Counted from the stretch's first letter, positions 52,994 through 62,912 are shown. The stretch is 64,000 nt of DNA from Listeria ilorinensis (GCF_913566895.1 NZ_CAJYCN010000002.1:124001-188000); one strand, 5' to 3'. Notes: a model not told the origin generated them from the sequence alone. A program made the numbers and translations.

Positions 52994-54688
52994 TTATTGG
53001 CTCAGTTGCTTGATTTTCGCTGCTTGATCAAGCATTTCTTTCGCGTGTCTTTTCGCAAGATCCGTCACCTCTGTACCAGCAATCATCCGACTGATTTCAA
53101 GCGTTTTTTCTTCGCCATTTAAAACAGCCACATGGGTTAGTGTTCGTTTATGTTGGACCTGCTTCGTAATATAAAAATGATGATCCGCCATCGCTGCAAC
53201 CTGCGGGAGATGTGTGATACAAAGCACCTGCGAACCGATAGAAACGGCATAAATCTTTTCGGCAATTGCTTGTGCCACTCGGCCGCTGACACCTGTATCT
53301 ACCTCGTCAAAAATAATCGAAGTGATCCCCTGATGTTTTGAAAAAATCGTCTTCAGCGCCAGCATCATCCTTGATAATTCCCCACCAGAAGCGATTTTTG
53401 TAAGCGGCTTAGGTGGTTCTCCTGGATTTGTTGACATATAAAAGCTGACTTGATCGGATCCATCTGCAGTGAAAGCCACTTCCTCTTCTTTAAACATGAC
53501 TTTGAAAACAGCTTTTTCCATATACAGCTGTTTGAGTTCTTCACCAATCTGCGTTTCAAGGCGAAGCGCTGCTTTTTTACGGAGCGCTGTGAGTTTAGCT
53601 GCCTGCATACGGACTTTTTCAAGACAAATTGTTCGTTTTTCCGCCAGCTGGTCAATACTTGATTCACTCTCACTCAGCGTCGTGATCTCCTGTTTGATTT
53701 CTTCGTTATACTGAATAATATCGTGGATGGTCTTGCCATATTTACGTTTAAGCTGATTCATTTCTGCCAGACGCGCTTCAATTTGATTCAATTCTTCTGG
53801 CTGGAATTCCATGTTATCAAGTGCCTGACCAATTTGCCGTAAAGCATCTTCCAGCATATAGTAACTGGACGAAACACTTTCGCTAAGTTCCCGATACTCC
53901 TCAGAAACACTTTGAATGGATTCTAGTTGACTCATAGCCTGGGAAACAAAGGCCATGCCGCCTGGTTCTCCCTGTAAAGCTTCATAGGCACCTGCCAGAT
54001 TTTCATTTAATTTTTCGAAATTGGCGAGAATATTTTTTTGTTCCAAAAGTTCTTCTTCTTCGCCTTCTTTAAGACCGCTTGCTTCGATTTCCTGATTTTG
54101 AAAACGGAGCATATCCAGCCGCCGCGCCATCTCTTGCTCATTTTTCGTCCAATTGCGCCATTTTTTATCCGCTTCCTGATAAGCTTCAAAAACGCGACGA
54201 TATGTAGCAAGAGGTCCTGCTAATGCTTTTTGATCAAAACGATCCAAAAGCCCTAAATGATACTCATCGTGCATCAGCTCTTGCGATTCATGCTGACTAT
54301 GGATATCAATCAATTTACTGCCCAGTTCCCGCAAGAATACAGTTGTCACAAGTTTTCCGTTTACCCGACAAGTATTCTTACCACTTCTAAATAAAACACG
54401 CTCTAAAACAAGCATTCGATCCGTTGCGTCAATGCCATTTTCTTCTAGCTGTTCTTGCACAGCTCCCATATGATCTTCTAAATAAAACAACGCTTCAAGC
54501 GCCAATTTATCTGCTCCGTGTCGAATCAGCTGACTAGACCCGCGTCCGCCAACAATTAGCCCCAGTGCATCAATGATGATTGATTTCCCGGCGCCTGTTT
54601 CCCCTGTCATCACCGTCATGCCTTCTTCAAATGAAAGCGACAGCGATTCGATAATAGCAAAATTTTTGATGGTAAGTTCTTGGAGCAA
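52994..54688 (-). CDS. recN: RecN, SMC-like DNA repair ATPase
   Basis: Acts early in double-strand break repair, gathering DNA ends. The start is TTG 54688 (LQELTIKNFAIIESLSL) with GGAGGTG 7 bases upstream; this gives 564 residues. There is Walker A GETGAGKSIIIDALG near the N-terminus, long coiled coils (about 150-380), and the ABC signature LSRMMLALK with Walker B TSIIFDEVDTGVSG near the C-terminus. It lies 19 bases after argR, the conserved argR-recN pair of Firmicutes. Confidence 0.96.
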   Translation of the reverse strand: MLQELTIKNFAIIESLSLSFEEGMTVMTGETGAGKSIIIDALGLIVGGRGSSQLIRHGADKLALEALFYLEDHMGAVQEQLEENGIDATDRMLVLERVLFRSGKNTCRVNGKLVTTVFLRELGSKLIDIHSQHESQELMHDEYHLGLLDRFDQKALAGPLATYRRVFEAYQEADKKWRNWTKNEQEMARRLDMLRFQNQEIEASGLKEGEEEELLEQKNILANFEKLNENLAGAYEALQGEPGGMAFVSQAMSQLESIQSVSEEYRELSESVSSSYYMLEDALRQIGQALDNMEFQPEELNQIEARLAEMNQLKRKYGKTIHDIIQYNEEIKQEITTLSESESSIDQLAEKRTICLEKVRMQAAKLTALRKKAALRLETQIGEELKQLYMEKAVFKVMFKEEEVAFTADGSDQVSFYMSTNPGEPPKPLTKIASGGELSRMMLALKTIFSKHQGITSIIFDEVDTGVSGRVAQAIAEKIYAVSIGSQVLCITHLPQVAAMADHHFYITKQVQHKRTLTHVAVLNGEEKTLEISRMIAGTEVTDLAKRHAKEMLDQAAKIKQLSQ

Positions 54689-54707
54689 TTTTTTCACCTC
54701 CGTGCCT

Positions 54708-55157
54708 TTACAGCATTTCGACGATTCGTTCCGACATCATCTCTGCCTCTTTTTCACTGCGGCAAATAATCAGACAAGTGTCATCACCGCAAAGCGTTCC
54801 CGCTTTCTCCGGCCAGTTCAAATTGTCTAGCAAGACACCGATTGAGTTTCCGTTACCAGGCATGACTTTGATGATCAGCATAAACTGTACGCGATCAATA
54901 CTGATAAAACAGTCTACAAGTGCTCGTTTCAATTTTTGCAGCGGATTGAACTTATTATCTGCCGGCAAACTGTACTTATACGTCCCGTTATGCGTTGGAA
55001 CTTTAACTAAATGTAATTCTTTGATATCCCGTGAAATTGTCGCCTGAGTGACTTTCACTTCACGTTCCATCAATTTTTCCACTAGATCTTCCTGAGTTTC
55101 AATTTCATTTGCCGTGATGATTTCGCGAATGATGATATGGCGATGACCTTTATTCAT
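54708..55157 (-). CDS. argR: Arginine repressor ArgR/AhrC
   Basis: A 149-residue hexameric regulator that represses arginine synthesis and activates catabolism when arginine is bound. The N-terminal winged helix ([20 protein letters not shown]) is followed by the oligomerisation and arginine-binding domain with [19 protein letters not shown]. The two aspartates in GDDT contact arginine. It is placed between tlyA and recN as in Bacillus. No arginine genes are in the window. Confidence 0.96.
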   Translation of the reverse strand: MNKGHRHIIIREIITANEIETQEDLVEKLMEREVKVTQATISRDIKELHLVKVPTHNGTYKYSLPADNKFNPLQKLKRALVDCFISIDRVQFMLIIKVMPGNGNSIGVLLDNLNWPEKAGTLCGDDTCLIICRSEKEAEMMSERIVEML

Positions 55158-55304
55158 GATTATTTCACCTCACGTTATTTTTACTACTACCATCTTAACG
55201 GAAAAAACGCATAAAGTCACGAATGAACCGTCTTATTTGGTAAAAATGAACTTCCATCCCTTTTATACAGTGATATTTTTAAACTTTCGGCTAAAAAGCG
55301 CAAA

Positions 55305-55332
55305 AAGCCGGGAAATATTTCATTCCCGGCTT
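55305..55332 (-). terminator. Terminator after tlyA
   Basis: Perfect 10-bp stem AAGCCGGGAA/TTCCCGGCTT (55305-55314, 55323-55332), followed on the minus strand by TTTTGCGC. Confidence 0.85.
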
Positions 55333-55338
55333 ACATAA

Positions 55339-56169
55339 TTATTTATCTAGTTGTTTGTGTGCCTGCTCAACTATTTGCTCAATCTGCCATGTAGGGAATC
55401 TAGCTTCTGCAGATTCCGGCCGATGATCATTCCATTTGAGATGAGCAATAAATTCAATATTTCCTTCTCCACCTGTGATTGGTGAAAAATCCAACCCGCA
55501 CACCTGATACCCTTCTGTTTCAGCAAAACGTAGGATTTCCTCCACCACGTCTAGATGTGTCTTGGGATCACGTACGATGCCTTTTTTCCCCACTCGTTCT
55601 TTTCCAGCTTCAAACTGCGGCTTGATAAGCGTCATTACATCGCCACCAGTCTTCAAGACAGTGGCAAGCACTGGCAGAATCAATTTTAATGAGATAAAGG
55701 ACACATCAATTGTAGCAAAGTCTGCTAAGCCTAGCGAAAAATCAGCCGGCGTCACATGCCGAAAATTCGTACGTTCCATCACTGTCACCCGGTCATCATT
55801 CCGCAACTTCCAGGCCAGCTGATTATAGCCAACATCCAGCGCATAGGAGTGACTAGCCCCATTTTGAAGCGCACAATCTGTAAAACCGCCTGTCGAAGCG
55901 CCGATATCAAGCATTAGACGATCCTTGACATCAAACTCAAATACCTTCAATGCTTTTTCGAGCTTTAATCCACCTCGACTCACATAGGGTAATATTTCTC
56001 CCCGGACACGCAACTTCGCTGTTATTGGAAGTTTTTCCCCGGCCTTAAGCACACTAGTGTCCCCATCGAATATAATCCCAGCCATAATCGCGCGCTTTGC
56101 CTTTTCTCTTGTTTCGAATAATCCCTGCTCAACCAGCAGGACATCCGCACGTTCTTTTTTCACTGTCAT
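55339..56169 (-). CDS. tlyA: TlyA-family rRNA methyltransferase (S4 and FtsJ domains)
   Basis: A 276-residue protein with an N-terminal S4 RNA-binding domain ([20 protein letters not shown], 1-65) and a FtsJ-type methyltransferase domain with the SAM motif [29 protein letters not shown] and [13 protein letters not shown]. The family methylates ribose of rRNA and in some species affects capreomycin sensitivity or haemolysis; the Bacillus homologue is YqxC. Its start overlaps the dxs stop by 4 bases. Confidence 0.9.
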   Translation of the reverse strand: MTVKKERADVLLVEQGLFETREKAKRAIMAGIIFDGDTSVLKAGEKLPITAKLRVRGEILPYVSRGGLKLEKALKVFEFDVKDRLMLDIGASTGGFTDCALQNGASHSYALDVGYNQLAWKLRNDDRVTVMERTNFRHVTPADFSLGLADFATIDVSFISLKLILPVLATVLKTGGDVMTLIKPQFEAGKERVGKKGIVRDPKTHLDVVEEILRFAETEGYQVCGLDFSPITGGEGNIEFIAHLKWNDHRPESAEARFPTWQIEQIVEQAHKQLDK

Positions 56170-58067
56170 ATTGTCGTTTTCCTCAACTTTTCATTTTGTT
56201 GGCATAACCTGATCGCCGTTTGACTGATTTTTTCAGCCGAAAGACCGTTTTCTTTTAGCAGTTGCTGCACATCTCCGTGGGGAATAAAAGCATCTGGCAG
56301 CCCAAGCCGTTGTATGATGCTCGTGTAACCCGCTGATTCAGCAAATTCTAGTACTGCCGAGCCGAAGCCACCTGCAAGTAACGCTTCTTCTACTGTTATA
56401 ATGGGTATTTGTTTGTCCAAAATCCGTACAAGCATCTTTTCATCCAGCGGTTTCAAAAAGCGGGCGTTCACGAGCCCTGCCCGAATGCCTCGTTTTAGGA
56501 GAGCATGACTTGCCTCTGTTGCCATCTGAAGCGTCGCACCAAATGTAATGATCACACAATCAAATGGCTCGATCAAAACTTCCCATTGACCAATTGGCAG
56601 AGGCTGTACTTCCGATACCAGTTCTGACATCCCCGAAGAATGACCACGAGGATAACGTAGCGCAAAAGGACCGTCATGCATAAAGCCTGTTTCAAGCAGC
56701 TGCAAGGCTTCCGTCTCGTCTTTTGGCATAGCCAGCACCAAATTGGGAATACTACGCAGAAAGCTGATATCAAAGATGCCCTGATGCGTTTCTCCATCTC
56801 CACCGACAAGACCAGCTCGATCAATGCCGATCATAACTGGCAGATTCTGTCTGCACACATCATGGACAACCTGATCATAGCCGCGCTGTAAGAAAGTGGA
56901 ATAAATTGCTAGAAAAGGCTTAAGTCCAGAAGCTGCCATTCCCGCAGATAGCGTTACCGCGTGCTGTTCCGCAATCCCGACATCAAAAAAACGATCGGGG
57001 AATCTTTGCTGAAAAGCAGTCAACTTAGAACCCACTGGCATGGCGGGTGTGATCGCCACTACTCGCTCATCCCTTTCAGCAAGTCTTAGAACACCGTCAC
57101 TAATAACTGCACTCCATGGTTTCGCTGTCTCTACTGGTTTGATAAAAGCTCCCGTATCAATCTTATAAGGCCCAGTCCCGTGCCATAATCCACTTCGATC
57201 CATTTCAGCAGGCTCATAACCTTTGCCCTTTGTCGTCACAACATGGATTAGTGTCGGGCCTTTGACCTTCTTGGCATACTGCAGATTTTGCAACAAATCA
57301 TGATAGTCATGTCCATTGACCGGTCCTAGATAAGTGTAGCCCAGCTCTTCAAAGAAAGTTCCCTGTACAAGCAGATATTTTACGCTGTCCTTGATGCGCT
57401 CTGCCAGACCGGCAATCTTGTCGCCTGCTTGCGGAATCCGTTTCATCATCGTCTCAACATCTTTTTTTGCCCGTTTAAAATTATTAGATGTTCGAAGTTT
57501 GCCAAGCATCGTATGCATCGCCCCAACATTGGGGGCAATAGACATATTATTATCATTTAAAACCACAATGACATTTTTATTCATATCACCAATATGATTT
57601 AACGCCTCGAGTGCCATTCCGCCAGTAAGCGCACCATCTCCAATAATCGGCACTACATGGTAGCTTTCTTTCTTCAAATCTCTGGCGATCGCCATACCTG
57701 CTGCTGCTGATAAGGAGGTGGAGCTGTGCCCTGTTTCAAAAACATCATGAATCGATTCCTTCCGTTTTGGAAAGCCATCAAGCCCACCGTGCTGTCGTAA
57801 TGTATTAAATTGAGTGGCCCGGCCCGTCAAGATCTTGTGCACATAGGATTGATGGCCCACATCCCATATCAATTTATCAGTTGGGCTATCAAAAATATAG
57901 TGAAGCGCAATCGTCAATTCAACTACACCTAAATTGGGACCAATATGTCCCCCTGTCACAGAAGTGGATTGAATTAAAAACTGACGAATCTCACTTGCAA
58001 GCTGCTCCATTTCTGGGATCGACATTTGTTTTAGAAATGCAGGATTTTTGATTTTTGTCAGATCCAA
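56166..58067 (-). CDS. dxs: 1-deoxy-D-xylulose-5-phosphate synthase
   Basis: Thiamine-diphosphate enzyme of the first step of the MEP isoprenoid route, joining pyruvate and glyceraldehyde 3-phosphate. From TTG 58067 ([14 protein letters not shown]), with GAGAGG 6 bases upstream, it has 633 residues, the family length. Motifs are [35 protein letters not shown] with NDNNMSI (ThDP/Mg), [16 protein letters not shown] and YPRGHSSG. It leads the dxs-tlyA unit. Its promoter and a terminator-like hairpin in the leader are described separately. Confidence 0.96.
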   Translation of the reverse strand: MDLTKIKNPAFLKQMSIPEMEQLASEIRQFLIQSTSVTGGHIGPNLGVVELTIALHYIFDSPTDKLIWDVGHQSYVHKILTGRATQFNTLRQHGGLDGFPKRKESIHDVFETGHSSTSLSAAAGMAIARDLKKESYHVVPIIGDGALTGGMALEALNHIGDMNKNVIVVLNDNNMSIAPNVGAMHTMLGKLRTSNNFKRAKKDVETMMKRIPQAGDKIAGLAERIKDSVKYLLVQGTFFEELGYTYLGPVNGHDYHDLLQNLQYAKKVKGPTLIHVVTTKGKGYEPAEMDRSGLWHGTGPYKIDTGAFIKPVETAKPWSAVISDGVLRLAERDERVVAITPAMPVGSKLTAFQQRFPDRFFDVGIAEQHAVTLSAGMAASGLKPFLAIYSTFLQRGYDQVVHDVCRQNLPVMIGIDRAGLVGGDGETHQGIFDISFLRSIPNLVLAMPKDETEALQLLETGFMHDGPFALRYPRGHSSGMSELVSEVQPLPIGQWEVLIEPFDCVIITFGATLQMATEASHALLKRGIRAGLVNARFLKPLDEKMLVRILDKQIPIITVEEALLAGGFGSAVLEFAESAGYTSIIQRLGLPDAFIPHGDVQQLLKENGLSAEKISQTAIRLCQQNEKLRKTTI

Positions 58068-58100
58068 ATGAATCCTCTCACTTTCTCTCCATATGTTCAA

Positions 58101-58134
58101 AAAACGCGGCTATATCATCTAATCAGCCCCGTTT
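58101..58134 (-). terminator. Terminator-like hairpin inside the dxs leader
   Basis: On the minus strand AAACGGGGCT pairs with AGCCGCGTTT (one G-G mismatch), continuing into a run of six T. It lies after the predicted dxs start (about 58170) and 34 bases before the TTG codon, so it could act as an attenuator. Before it at 58140-58174 two partly overlapping pairings are possible: AAAGCAT/ATGCTTT or CATCAAA/TTTGATG. Confidence 0.55.
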
Positions 58135-58176
58135 CCCTCCATCAAAAAGCATTTCTCGATTTCTTTGATGCTTTCT

Positions 58177-58205
58177 ATTATATCATTACATTGCTTTTTC
58201 ACCAA
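58177..58205 (-). promoter_or_regulatory. Candidate sigma-A promoter for dxs
   Basis: Minus-strand -35 TTGGTG at 58200-58205 and consensus -10 TATAAT at 58177-58182 with 17-base spacing. It lies after the csp terminator. Confidence 0.65.
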
Positions 58206-58249
58206 CCCAAAAATTGCTGAGAATCACACACTGTTTTTAAACAAATAAA

Positions 58250-58279
58250 AAAGCAAACCACCTGAGAGTGATTTGCTTT
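58250..58279 (-). terminator. Terminator after csp
   Basis: AAAGCAAACCAC (58250-58261) pairs with GTGATTTGCTTT (58268-58279) with one G-U on the minus strand, then TTTTTT. Confidence 0.88.
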
Positions 58280-58298
58280 CAATGATTAGAAGATTAAC

Positions 58299-58499
58299 TT
58301 ACGCTTTTTCAACGTTAGCAGCTTGAGGACCGCGAGCACCGTCTTCGATATCGAAAGTTACTGCTTGGCCTTCTTCTAGAGTTTTGAATCCGTCACCTTG
58401 GATAGCGCTGAAGTGTACGAATACATCGTCTCCACCTTCACGTTCGATGAAGCCAAAACCTTTTTCTGCGTTAAACCATTTTACTGTACCTTGTTCCAT
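58299..58499 (-). CDS. csp: Cold shock protein (CspL/CspB-like)
   Basis: A 66-residue single OB-fold RNA chaperone with RNP1 KGFGFI at 13-18 and RNP2 VFVHF at 26-30. It is strongly acidic at the C-terminal half ([19 protein letters not shown]). GAGGAGG lies before the ATG, just after a small hairpin. It has its own strong promoter and terminator, so it is monocistronic. Position and length match lmo1364 (CspA/CspL) of L. monocytogenes. Confidence 0.96.
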   Translation of the reverse strand: MEQGTVKWFNAEKGFGFIEREGGDDVFVHFSAIQGDGFKTLEEGQAVTFDIEDGARGPQAANVEKA

Positions 58500-58514
58500 T
58501 TAAAATTCCTCCTC

Positions 58515-58529
58515 GTGTGTCAAACACAC
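58515..58529 (-). promoter_or_regulatory. Hairpin next to the csp ribosome site
   Basis: GTGTGT (58515-58520) pairs with ACACAC (58524-58529) around a 3-base loop, ending 2-3 bases upstream of the GAGGAGG ribosome site. The 5' leader from the predicted start is about 125 bases, as in other cold shock mRNAs, so temperature-sensitive folding is possible. Confidence 0.45.
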
Positions 58530-58630
58530 AAATAAATTGTACTATTCTTGCTTAACGGCACGAGATGGAATTGTCTTAAACAATTATATCTTGACCTACA
58601 AAAATAATCTTCTTAAAGAATAACATGCTT

Positions 58631-58659
58631 ATGATAAAATTGCAAATAAAAAATGTCAA
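58631..58659 (-). promoter_or_regulatory. Strong candidate sigma-A promoter for csp
   Basis: Minus-strand consensus -35 TTGACA at 58654-58659 and -10 TATCAT at 58631-58636, spacing 17. Confidence 0.7.
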
Positions 58660-58684
58660 ATTGTAGAAAAATTTTCACTATAAA

Positions 58685-59566
58685 TCAATTGTCACGTTGA
58701 ATGATTTCTTCTGCCAATAAAAGGAGCAACTCTGGTTGCAACTGTAAACCTTGAAGAGCCGAAACTGCCTGTTGGTACTCAGCTTCCAACGCTTTTTTTG
58801 CCCCTTCAAGTGTAAGTAAAGCAGGATAAGTGCTTTTATTTAGCTTCAAATCAGCTCCCGTTTTTTTGCCCATTTTATCTTCATCACCAACCACATCCAA
58901 AATATCATCGCAAATTTGGAAAGCGACCCCGATATGCGTAGCAAATGTCGCGAGACCAGTAAATTGTTTCTTCGTTGCCCCGCCAATGTGCGCACCTGCA
59001 AGAACTGCCGCTTTGAGAAGTGCCCCAGTTTTGCGCGCATGGATTGATTTCAACGCTTCCAGATCGACTGCCTGATTTTCAGCCAGGATATCAGCCTGCT
59101 GACCGCCAACCATGCCGAGCGGACCTGCACTGTCAGCAAGCAGCTCGACAAGTGTCAGTCGGACTTCAGGGAGATTTAAAGCATCATCCGCACTCAAAAC
59201 AGAAAAAGCTTGTGTTAGTAAGGCATCACCCGAAAGAATCGCCGTTGCTTCGCCATAAATCCGGTGATTGGTCGGCTTGCCACGTCTGAAATCATCATCG
59301 TCCATTGCTGGTAGATCATCATGAATAAGGCTATATGTGTGGACCATCTCGATCGCAGTGGCAAATGCAAGTCCCTTCGCTAGATCACCGCCTAGCGCAT
59401 CAATCGTGGCGGCAACTAAAAGTGGTCGAATCCGTTTACCACCAGCTGAAAGAGAGTAGTTCATTGACTCTCGCAAAAGCGGCTCGACGTCTTTAGGAAT
59501 TAGATTTTGGAGTCTGTCTTCTACGTGTTGTTTGAACATTATGAGTTTGGGTGCTTGAATCGTCAA
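58685..59566 (-). CDS. ispA: Polyprenyl (farnesyl) diphosphate synthase
   Basis: Condenses IPP with DMAPP/GPP to farnesyl diphosphate for undecaprenol, menaquinone and haem A. The 293 residues have both aspartate-rich motifs, DDLPAMDDDD (first DDxxxxD type) and FQICDDILDVVGDE, plus GGKRIRPLL for IPP binding. The start is TTG 59566 after GGGGGAG, 2 bases after the xseB stop. It is in the xseA-xseB-ispA block typical of Firmicutes. Confidence 0.95.
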   Translation of the reverse strand: MTIQAPKLIMFKQHVEDRLQNLIPKDVEPLLRESMNYSLSAGGKRIRPLLVAATIDALGGDLAKGLAFATAIEMVHTYSLIHDDLPAMDDDDFRRGKPTNHRIYGEATAILSGDALLTQAFSVLSADDALNLPEVRLTLVELLADSAGPLGMVGGQQADILAENQAVDLEALKSIHARKTGALLKAAVLAGAHIGGATKKQFTGLATFATHIGVAFQICDDILDVVGDEDKMGKKTGADLKLNKSTYPALLTLEGAKKALEAEYQQAVSALQGLQLQPELLLLLAEEIIQRDN

Positions 59567-59568
59567 AC

Positions 59569-59796
59569 TTATTCTCCCCCCATGTCAAAAGGTGTCTCAA
59601 CATCCATCTCGTCCACTACTTTGGCCATTTTTTCTTCGGCTGCTTGTAACTTTTCTTGACAAATCTTCGTTAGTTTAACACCTTTTTGATATAAATCAAG
59701 GGATTCTTCAAGCGTTGCATCTCCATTTTCAAGAGCTTCCACGATTTTTTCCAATTCGCTCATCGCTTCCTCAAAGGTTTGTTTTTTCGCTGCCAT
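59569..59796 (-). CDS. xseB: Exodeoxyribonuclease VII small subunit
   Basis: A 75-residue helical-hairpin protein, FEEAMSELEKIVEALENGDA and LEESLDLYQKGVKL, that binds XseA in a ratio of several to one and enables single-strand DNA degradation. The ATG follows GAAGGAGG and lies within the end of xseA, a 26-base overlap that suggests translational coupling. Confidence 0.95.
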   Translation of the reverse strand: MAAKKQTFEEAMSELEKIVEALENGDATLEESLDLYQKGVKLTKICQEKLQAAEEKMAKVVDEMDVETPFDMGGE

Positions 59797-61144
59797 ATCC
59801 GCTTTCCTCCTTCGCTGTCACTTTTGCTTGATAACGGCCACCTTGCATCGTTACTTCTACTTGATCGTCAATTTCAATCTCCTGGATCGTTTTGATAACA
59901 TGATCGTCTTTTTTTGTCAGCCCGTAGCCACGTTTCAAAAGCGCCAATGGACTGAGATATTCCAACCCATCCGAAAGGCGGATTAGCTGTTCTTTTTTTC
60001 GCTCTAAAAGGACGTCCTTCAGCCTGCTAAGCCGATCTTTTTGCAGAAGCCATTCCCGCTTTTCACGGACTAGTCTCTCTTTTGGAGACTGCTTTTCAAA
60101 ACGATAGCGCATTGTTTGATACTCTTTTTCCTTGATTAAAATAAATCGGCTGTAAGATCGTTTGAGTCGCTCAGCAAAATAATCGATCTTTTCCAGCCCC
60201 GTTTCAATCGTTCGAGCTGGACTGACATGTGCCAACCGATCACTTTGCTGTCGTATAAGCTGATTCTCTCGCTCCAAACGCCTGTGGACTAGTGCCGTCA
60301 ATCGGTACTCTCTTTCCAAAATCCGCTCTTTTAGATCATGCTGATTCGGAACAGCTATTTCAGCAGCAGCAGTTGGAGTAGCCGCTCGCATATCGGCAGT
60401 AAAATCCGTTAACGAAAAGTCTGTTTCATGTCCGACCGCTGAAATGATGGGAATATCGGAATCATAAACGGATCGAACCACGATTTCTTCATTGAATGCC
60501 CAAAGTTCTTCAAGTGAGCCACCACCCCGCCCGATAATCATCACATCGATATCATGACGCGCATTAATTCGAGCAATGTTCCGTGCGATTTTTTCGGCTG
60601 CTCCGTCTCCTTGTACCATTGTCGGATACAAAACAACCTCTGTTGCTGGCATGCGCCTCTGAATCGTTGTCAGAATATCTCGCACTGCTGCACCAGTCGC
60701 ACTCGTTACCACTGCCACTTTTGACGGGAATGAAGGCAGTGCTTTTTTATGCGTTTCTGCAAAAAGCCCTTCTTGTTCAAGTTTGGCCTTCAGCTGTTCA
60801 AAACGGACATATAAAGCTCCGACACCATCTGGTTCCATCTCCTCTGCATAAAACTGATAGCGACCGGCTTTTGTAAAAACACCAATTCGCCCAGAAACCA
60901 GCACATTCATGCCGTCTTCCGGACGAAAAGATAATTTTTGAGCCGATTTGGCAAACATGACAGAGCGAAGCATAGCCGCTTCATCTTTTAATGTGAAATA
61001 GAGATGACCGCTAAGTGGTTGCTTAAAGTTGGAGATTTCCCCTTTTACAAATACTTTTTTCATATAAGGGTCAGCATCGAATTTTTTTTCAATATATTTG
61101 GTTAGTGCTTCTATAGTCAAATATTGTTTTTGCAAAATCTTCAC
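59771..61144 (-). CDS. xseA: Exodeoxyribonuclease VII large subunit
   Basis: Catalytic subunit of ExoVII, 457 residues. The N-terminal OB fold (VKGEISNFKQPLSGHLYFTL) is followed by the nuclease domain with VVTSATGAAVRDI, DVMIIGRGGGSLEELWAFNE and ISAVGHETDFSL, and then long coiled coils (about 265-390) that bind XseB. The start is given as GTG 61144; a TTG 9 bases inside (QKQYLTIEALTKY) is also possible. The gene follows folD. Confidence 0.95.
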   Translation of the reverse strand: MKILQKQYLTIEALTKYIEKKFDADPYMKKVFVKGEISNFKQPLSGHLYFTLKDEAAMLRSVMFAKSAQKLSFRPEDGMNVLVSGRIGVFTKAGRYQFYAEEMEPDGVGALYVRFEQLKAKLEQEGLFAETHKKALPSFPSKVAVVTSATGAAVRDILTTIQRRMPATEVVLYPTMVQGDGAAEKIARNIARINARHDIDVMIIGRGGGSLEELWAFNEEIVVRSVYDSDIPIISAVGHETDFSLTDFTADMRAATPTAAAEIAVPNQHDLKERILEREYRLTALVHRRLERENQLIRQQSDRLAHVSPARTIETGLEKIDYFAERLKRSYSRFILIKEKEYQTMRYRFEKQSPKERLVREKREWLLQKDRLSRLKDVLLERKKEQLIRLSDGLEYLSPLALLKRGYGLTKKDDHVIKTIQEIEIDDQVEVTMQGGRYQAKVTAKEESGYGSEKTNL

Positions 61145-61160
61145 TTCCCGTAAACTTACT

Positions 61161-62009
61161 TTACCGATCGAGTCGCTTCGCTGCCTTTAAAGTATTCGCA
61201 AGCAGCATTGTAATCGTCATCGGACCAACACCACCTGGTACTGGAGTCAAAAAGCCGGCTGTTTCTTTGACATCTTCAAAATCAACATCTCCGCAAAGTT
61301 TATTATTTTCATCACGGTCCATACCGACATCAATGACGATCGCGCCTTCTTTGACATAGTCTTTCGTTACAAATTTAGCTAGCCCTGTTGCTACTACCAA
61401 AATATCCGCTTTCCGTGCGACTTCAGGCAAGTTTTGCGTACGGCTGTGCGCAATGGTTACAGTGGCATTTTCCTGTAAAAGAAGTTGTGCAACTGGTTTA
61501 CCCACAATATTGCTGCGTCCAATGACTACCGCAGTCTTCCCTTCGATCGTTTCACCCGTTGATTTTATCAGCTCAATAATTCCAGCCGGCGTACACGGAA
61601 CAAAGGTTTCTTTACCAATATAAAGATTGCCTACATTGATTGGATGGAAGCCGTCCACATCTTTTTCAGGATGGATCGCATCAATCACTTTTTCTTCTGA
61701 AATATGTTTTGGAAGTGGTAGTTGTACGAGAATGCCATGAATACTTTGATCCGCGTTCAGCTTTGCTACTTCGCTCAGCAGCGCCTCTTCTGAAATCGTT
61801 TCAGGCAATTCAACCAAAACGGACTTCATACCACTCTCTTCGGTCCGTCTTTGTTTATTGCGGACATATGTACGCGACGCTTGATTATCGCCTACTAAGA
61901 CAACTGCAAGTCCAGGCTGTTTACCTGCTGCGACGCGCTTTTTCACTTCATTTGTTATATTTTCTTGAATTTGTTGAGCCAATTTTTTCCCGTCAATAAT
62001 TGTTGCCAA
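61161..62009 (-). CDS. folD: Bifunctional methylene-THF dehydrogenase/cyclohydrolase
   Basis: Interconverts methylene-THF, methenyl-THF and formyl-THF. From TTG 62009 ([14 protein letters not shown]), with AAAGGGGG upstream, the product is 282 residues, the family length; 21 codons upstream were dropped. Features are [14 protein letters not shown] with the catalytic Lys, [28 protein letters not shown] for NADP, and [18 protein letters not shown]. Confidence 0.96.
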   Translation of the reverse strand: MATIIDGKKLAQQIQENITNEVKKRVAAGKQPGLAVVLVGDNQASRTYVRNKQRRTEESGMKSVLVELPETISEEALLSEVAKLNADQSIHGILVQLPLPKHISEEKVIDAIHPEKDVDGFHPINVGNLYIGKETFVPCTPAGIIELIKSTGETIEGKTAVVIGRSNIVGKPVAQLLLQENATVTIAHSRTQNLPEVARKADILVVATGLAKFVTKDYVKEGAIVIDVGMDRDENNKLCGDVDFEDVKETAGFLTPVPGGVGPMTITMLLANTLKAAKRLDR

Positions 62010-62041
62010 TATGATTGCCCCCTTTAAATAAATAGATAACT

Positions 62042-62068
62042 GGCCCGAGCAGATAGCCCGCTCAGGCC
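62042..62068 (-). other. GC-rich hairpin between nusB and folD
   Basis: GGCCCGAGC (62042-62050) pairs with GCTCAGGCC (62060-62068), one G-U on the minus strand. No U-tract follows, so it may be a processing site or pause and not a full terminator. folD likely stays joined to nusB. Confidence 0.5.
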
Positions 62069-62081
62069 GCATAGATCCCTA

Positions 62082-62462
62082 CTATTCTTGTGCAATATTT
62101 GCGAGTACACCATTGATAAATTTGCTTGCTTTTTCATCGCTGTATACCTTGGCAATTTCGATTGATTCATTTAAACTTACGCGATCAGGAACATCCTCCA
62201 TATACATCATCTCAAATGTGCTGACACGCAAAATTGATAGATCCACTTTATTCAACCGGTCAATACGCCAGTTGTCCAAATGCGCAGAAATCTTATCGTC
62301 GAGCTCAGCTTTATGAGCTGTGACACCATTTACGAGCGCTTCTACATAATCATCCTGTTCTTCTTCCATGACGTTTTGAATCGCTTGTACCGCCGTCATC
62401 TCATTAAGTTCCATTTGAAATAATGCTTGAAGTGCTCGTTCGCGCGCTTCTCTTCTTTTCAT
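62082..62462 (-). CDS. nusB: NusB transcription antitermination factor
   Basis: A 126-residue helical RNA-binding protein that works with NusE (S10) on boxA RNA of rRNA transcripts. It has MKRREARERALQALFQMELN at the start, and LNKVDLSILRVSTFEMMYMED and SLNESIEIAKVYSDEKASKF in the second half, all typical. It lies 32 bases after the Asp23-like gene. Confidence 0.96.
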   Translation of the reverse strand: MKRREARERALQALFQMELNEMTAVQAIQNVMEEEQDDYVEALVNGVTAHKAELDDKISAHLDNWRIDRLNKVDLSILRVSTFEMMYMEDVPDRVSLNESIEIAKVYSDEKASKFINGVLANIAQE

Positions 62463-62494
62463 CTAAAAAAGCTCCTTTTAGTCAGTTAAACATC

Positions 62495-62899
62495 TTAAAG
62501 TGTAAAATCATCCAATGACAAGACATCGGTTTTCTCAAATTGAACCCCTACAATATGCACATTGACTTCTGCCACAACAAGTCCTGTCATACTGAAAATT
62601 GTATCACGGACAGCAGCTTGGATACCTTCTGCCACAAGCGGAATTGTTGCCCCAAAAAGTACAGAACAGTATAAGTCAACAAGAATGCCGTTTTCTGTTA
62701 GTTCAATCTTGACGCCTTTTCGGTAATTGACAGTCCCACCAAATTTTTCGCGCATTTCACTGGCAAAGCCACCCTGCATAGCACCCACATTCTCAACTTC
62801 ACTAGCGGCAAGTCCTGCAATGACGCCGATGACTTCCGGTGCGATTTCAATTTTGCCAAGTGTTTCTGGATCTTTTCGCAGATCTTTTGTATAGGCCAT
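62495..62899 (-). CDS. Asp23/Gls24 family protein (YqhY-like)
   Basis: A 134-residue soluble alkaline-shock-type protein with IEIAPEVIGVIAGLAASEVENV and VDLYCSVLFGATIPLVAEGI, as in the DUF322 family. In B. subtilis the equivalent YqhY lies between accBC and nusB and its loss disturbs acetyl-CoA carboxylase balance. The same accC-(this gene)-nusB order holds here. Cytoplasmic by sequence. Confidence 0.9.
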   Translation of the reverse strand: MAYTKDLRKDPETLGKIEIAPEVIGVIAGLAASEVENVGAMQGGFASEMREKFGGTVNYRKGVKIELTENGILVDLYCSVLFGATIPLVAEGIQAAVRDTIFSMTGLVVAEVNVHIVGVQFEKTDVLSLDDFTL

Positions 62900-62912
62900 G
62901 ATTTTGCCTCCT

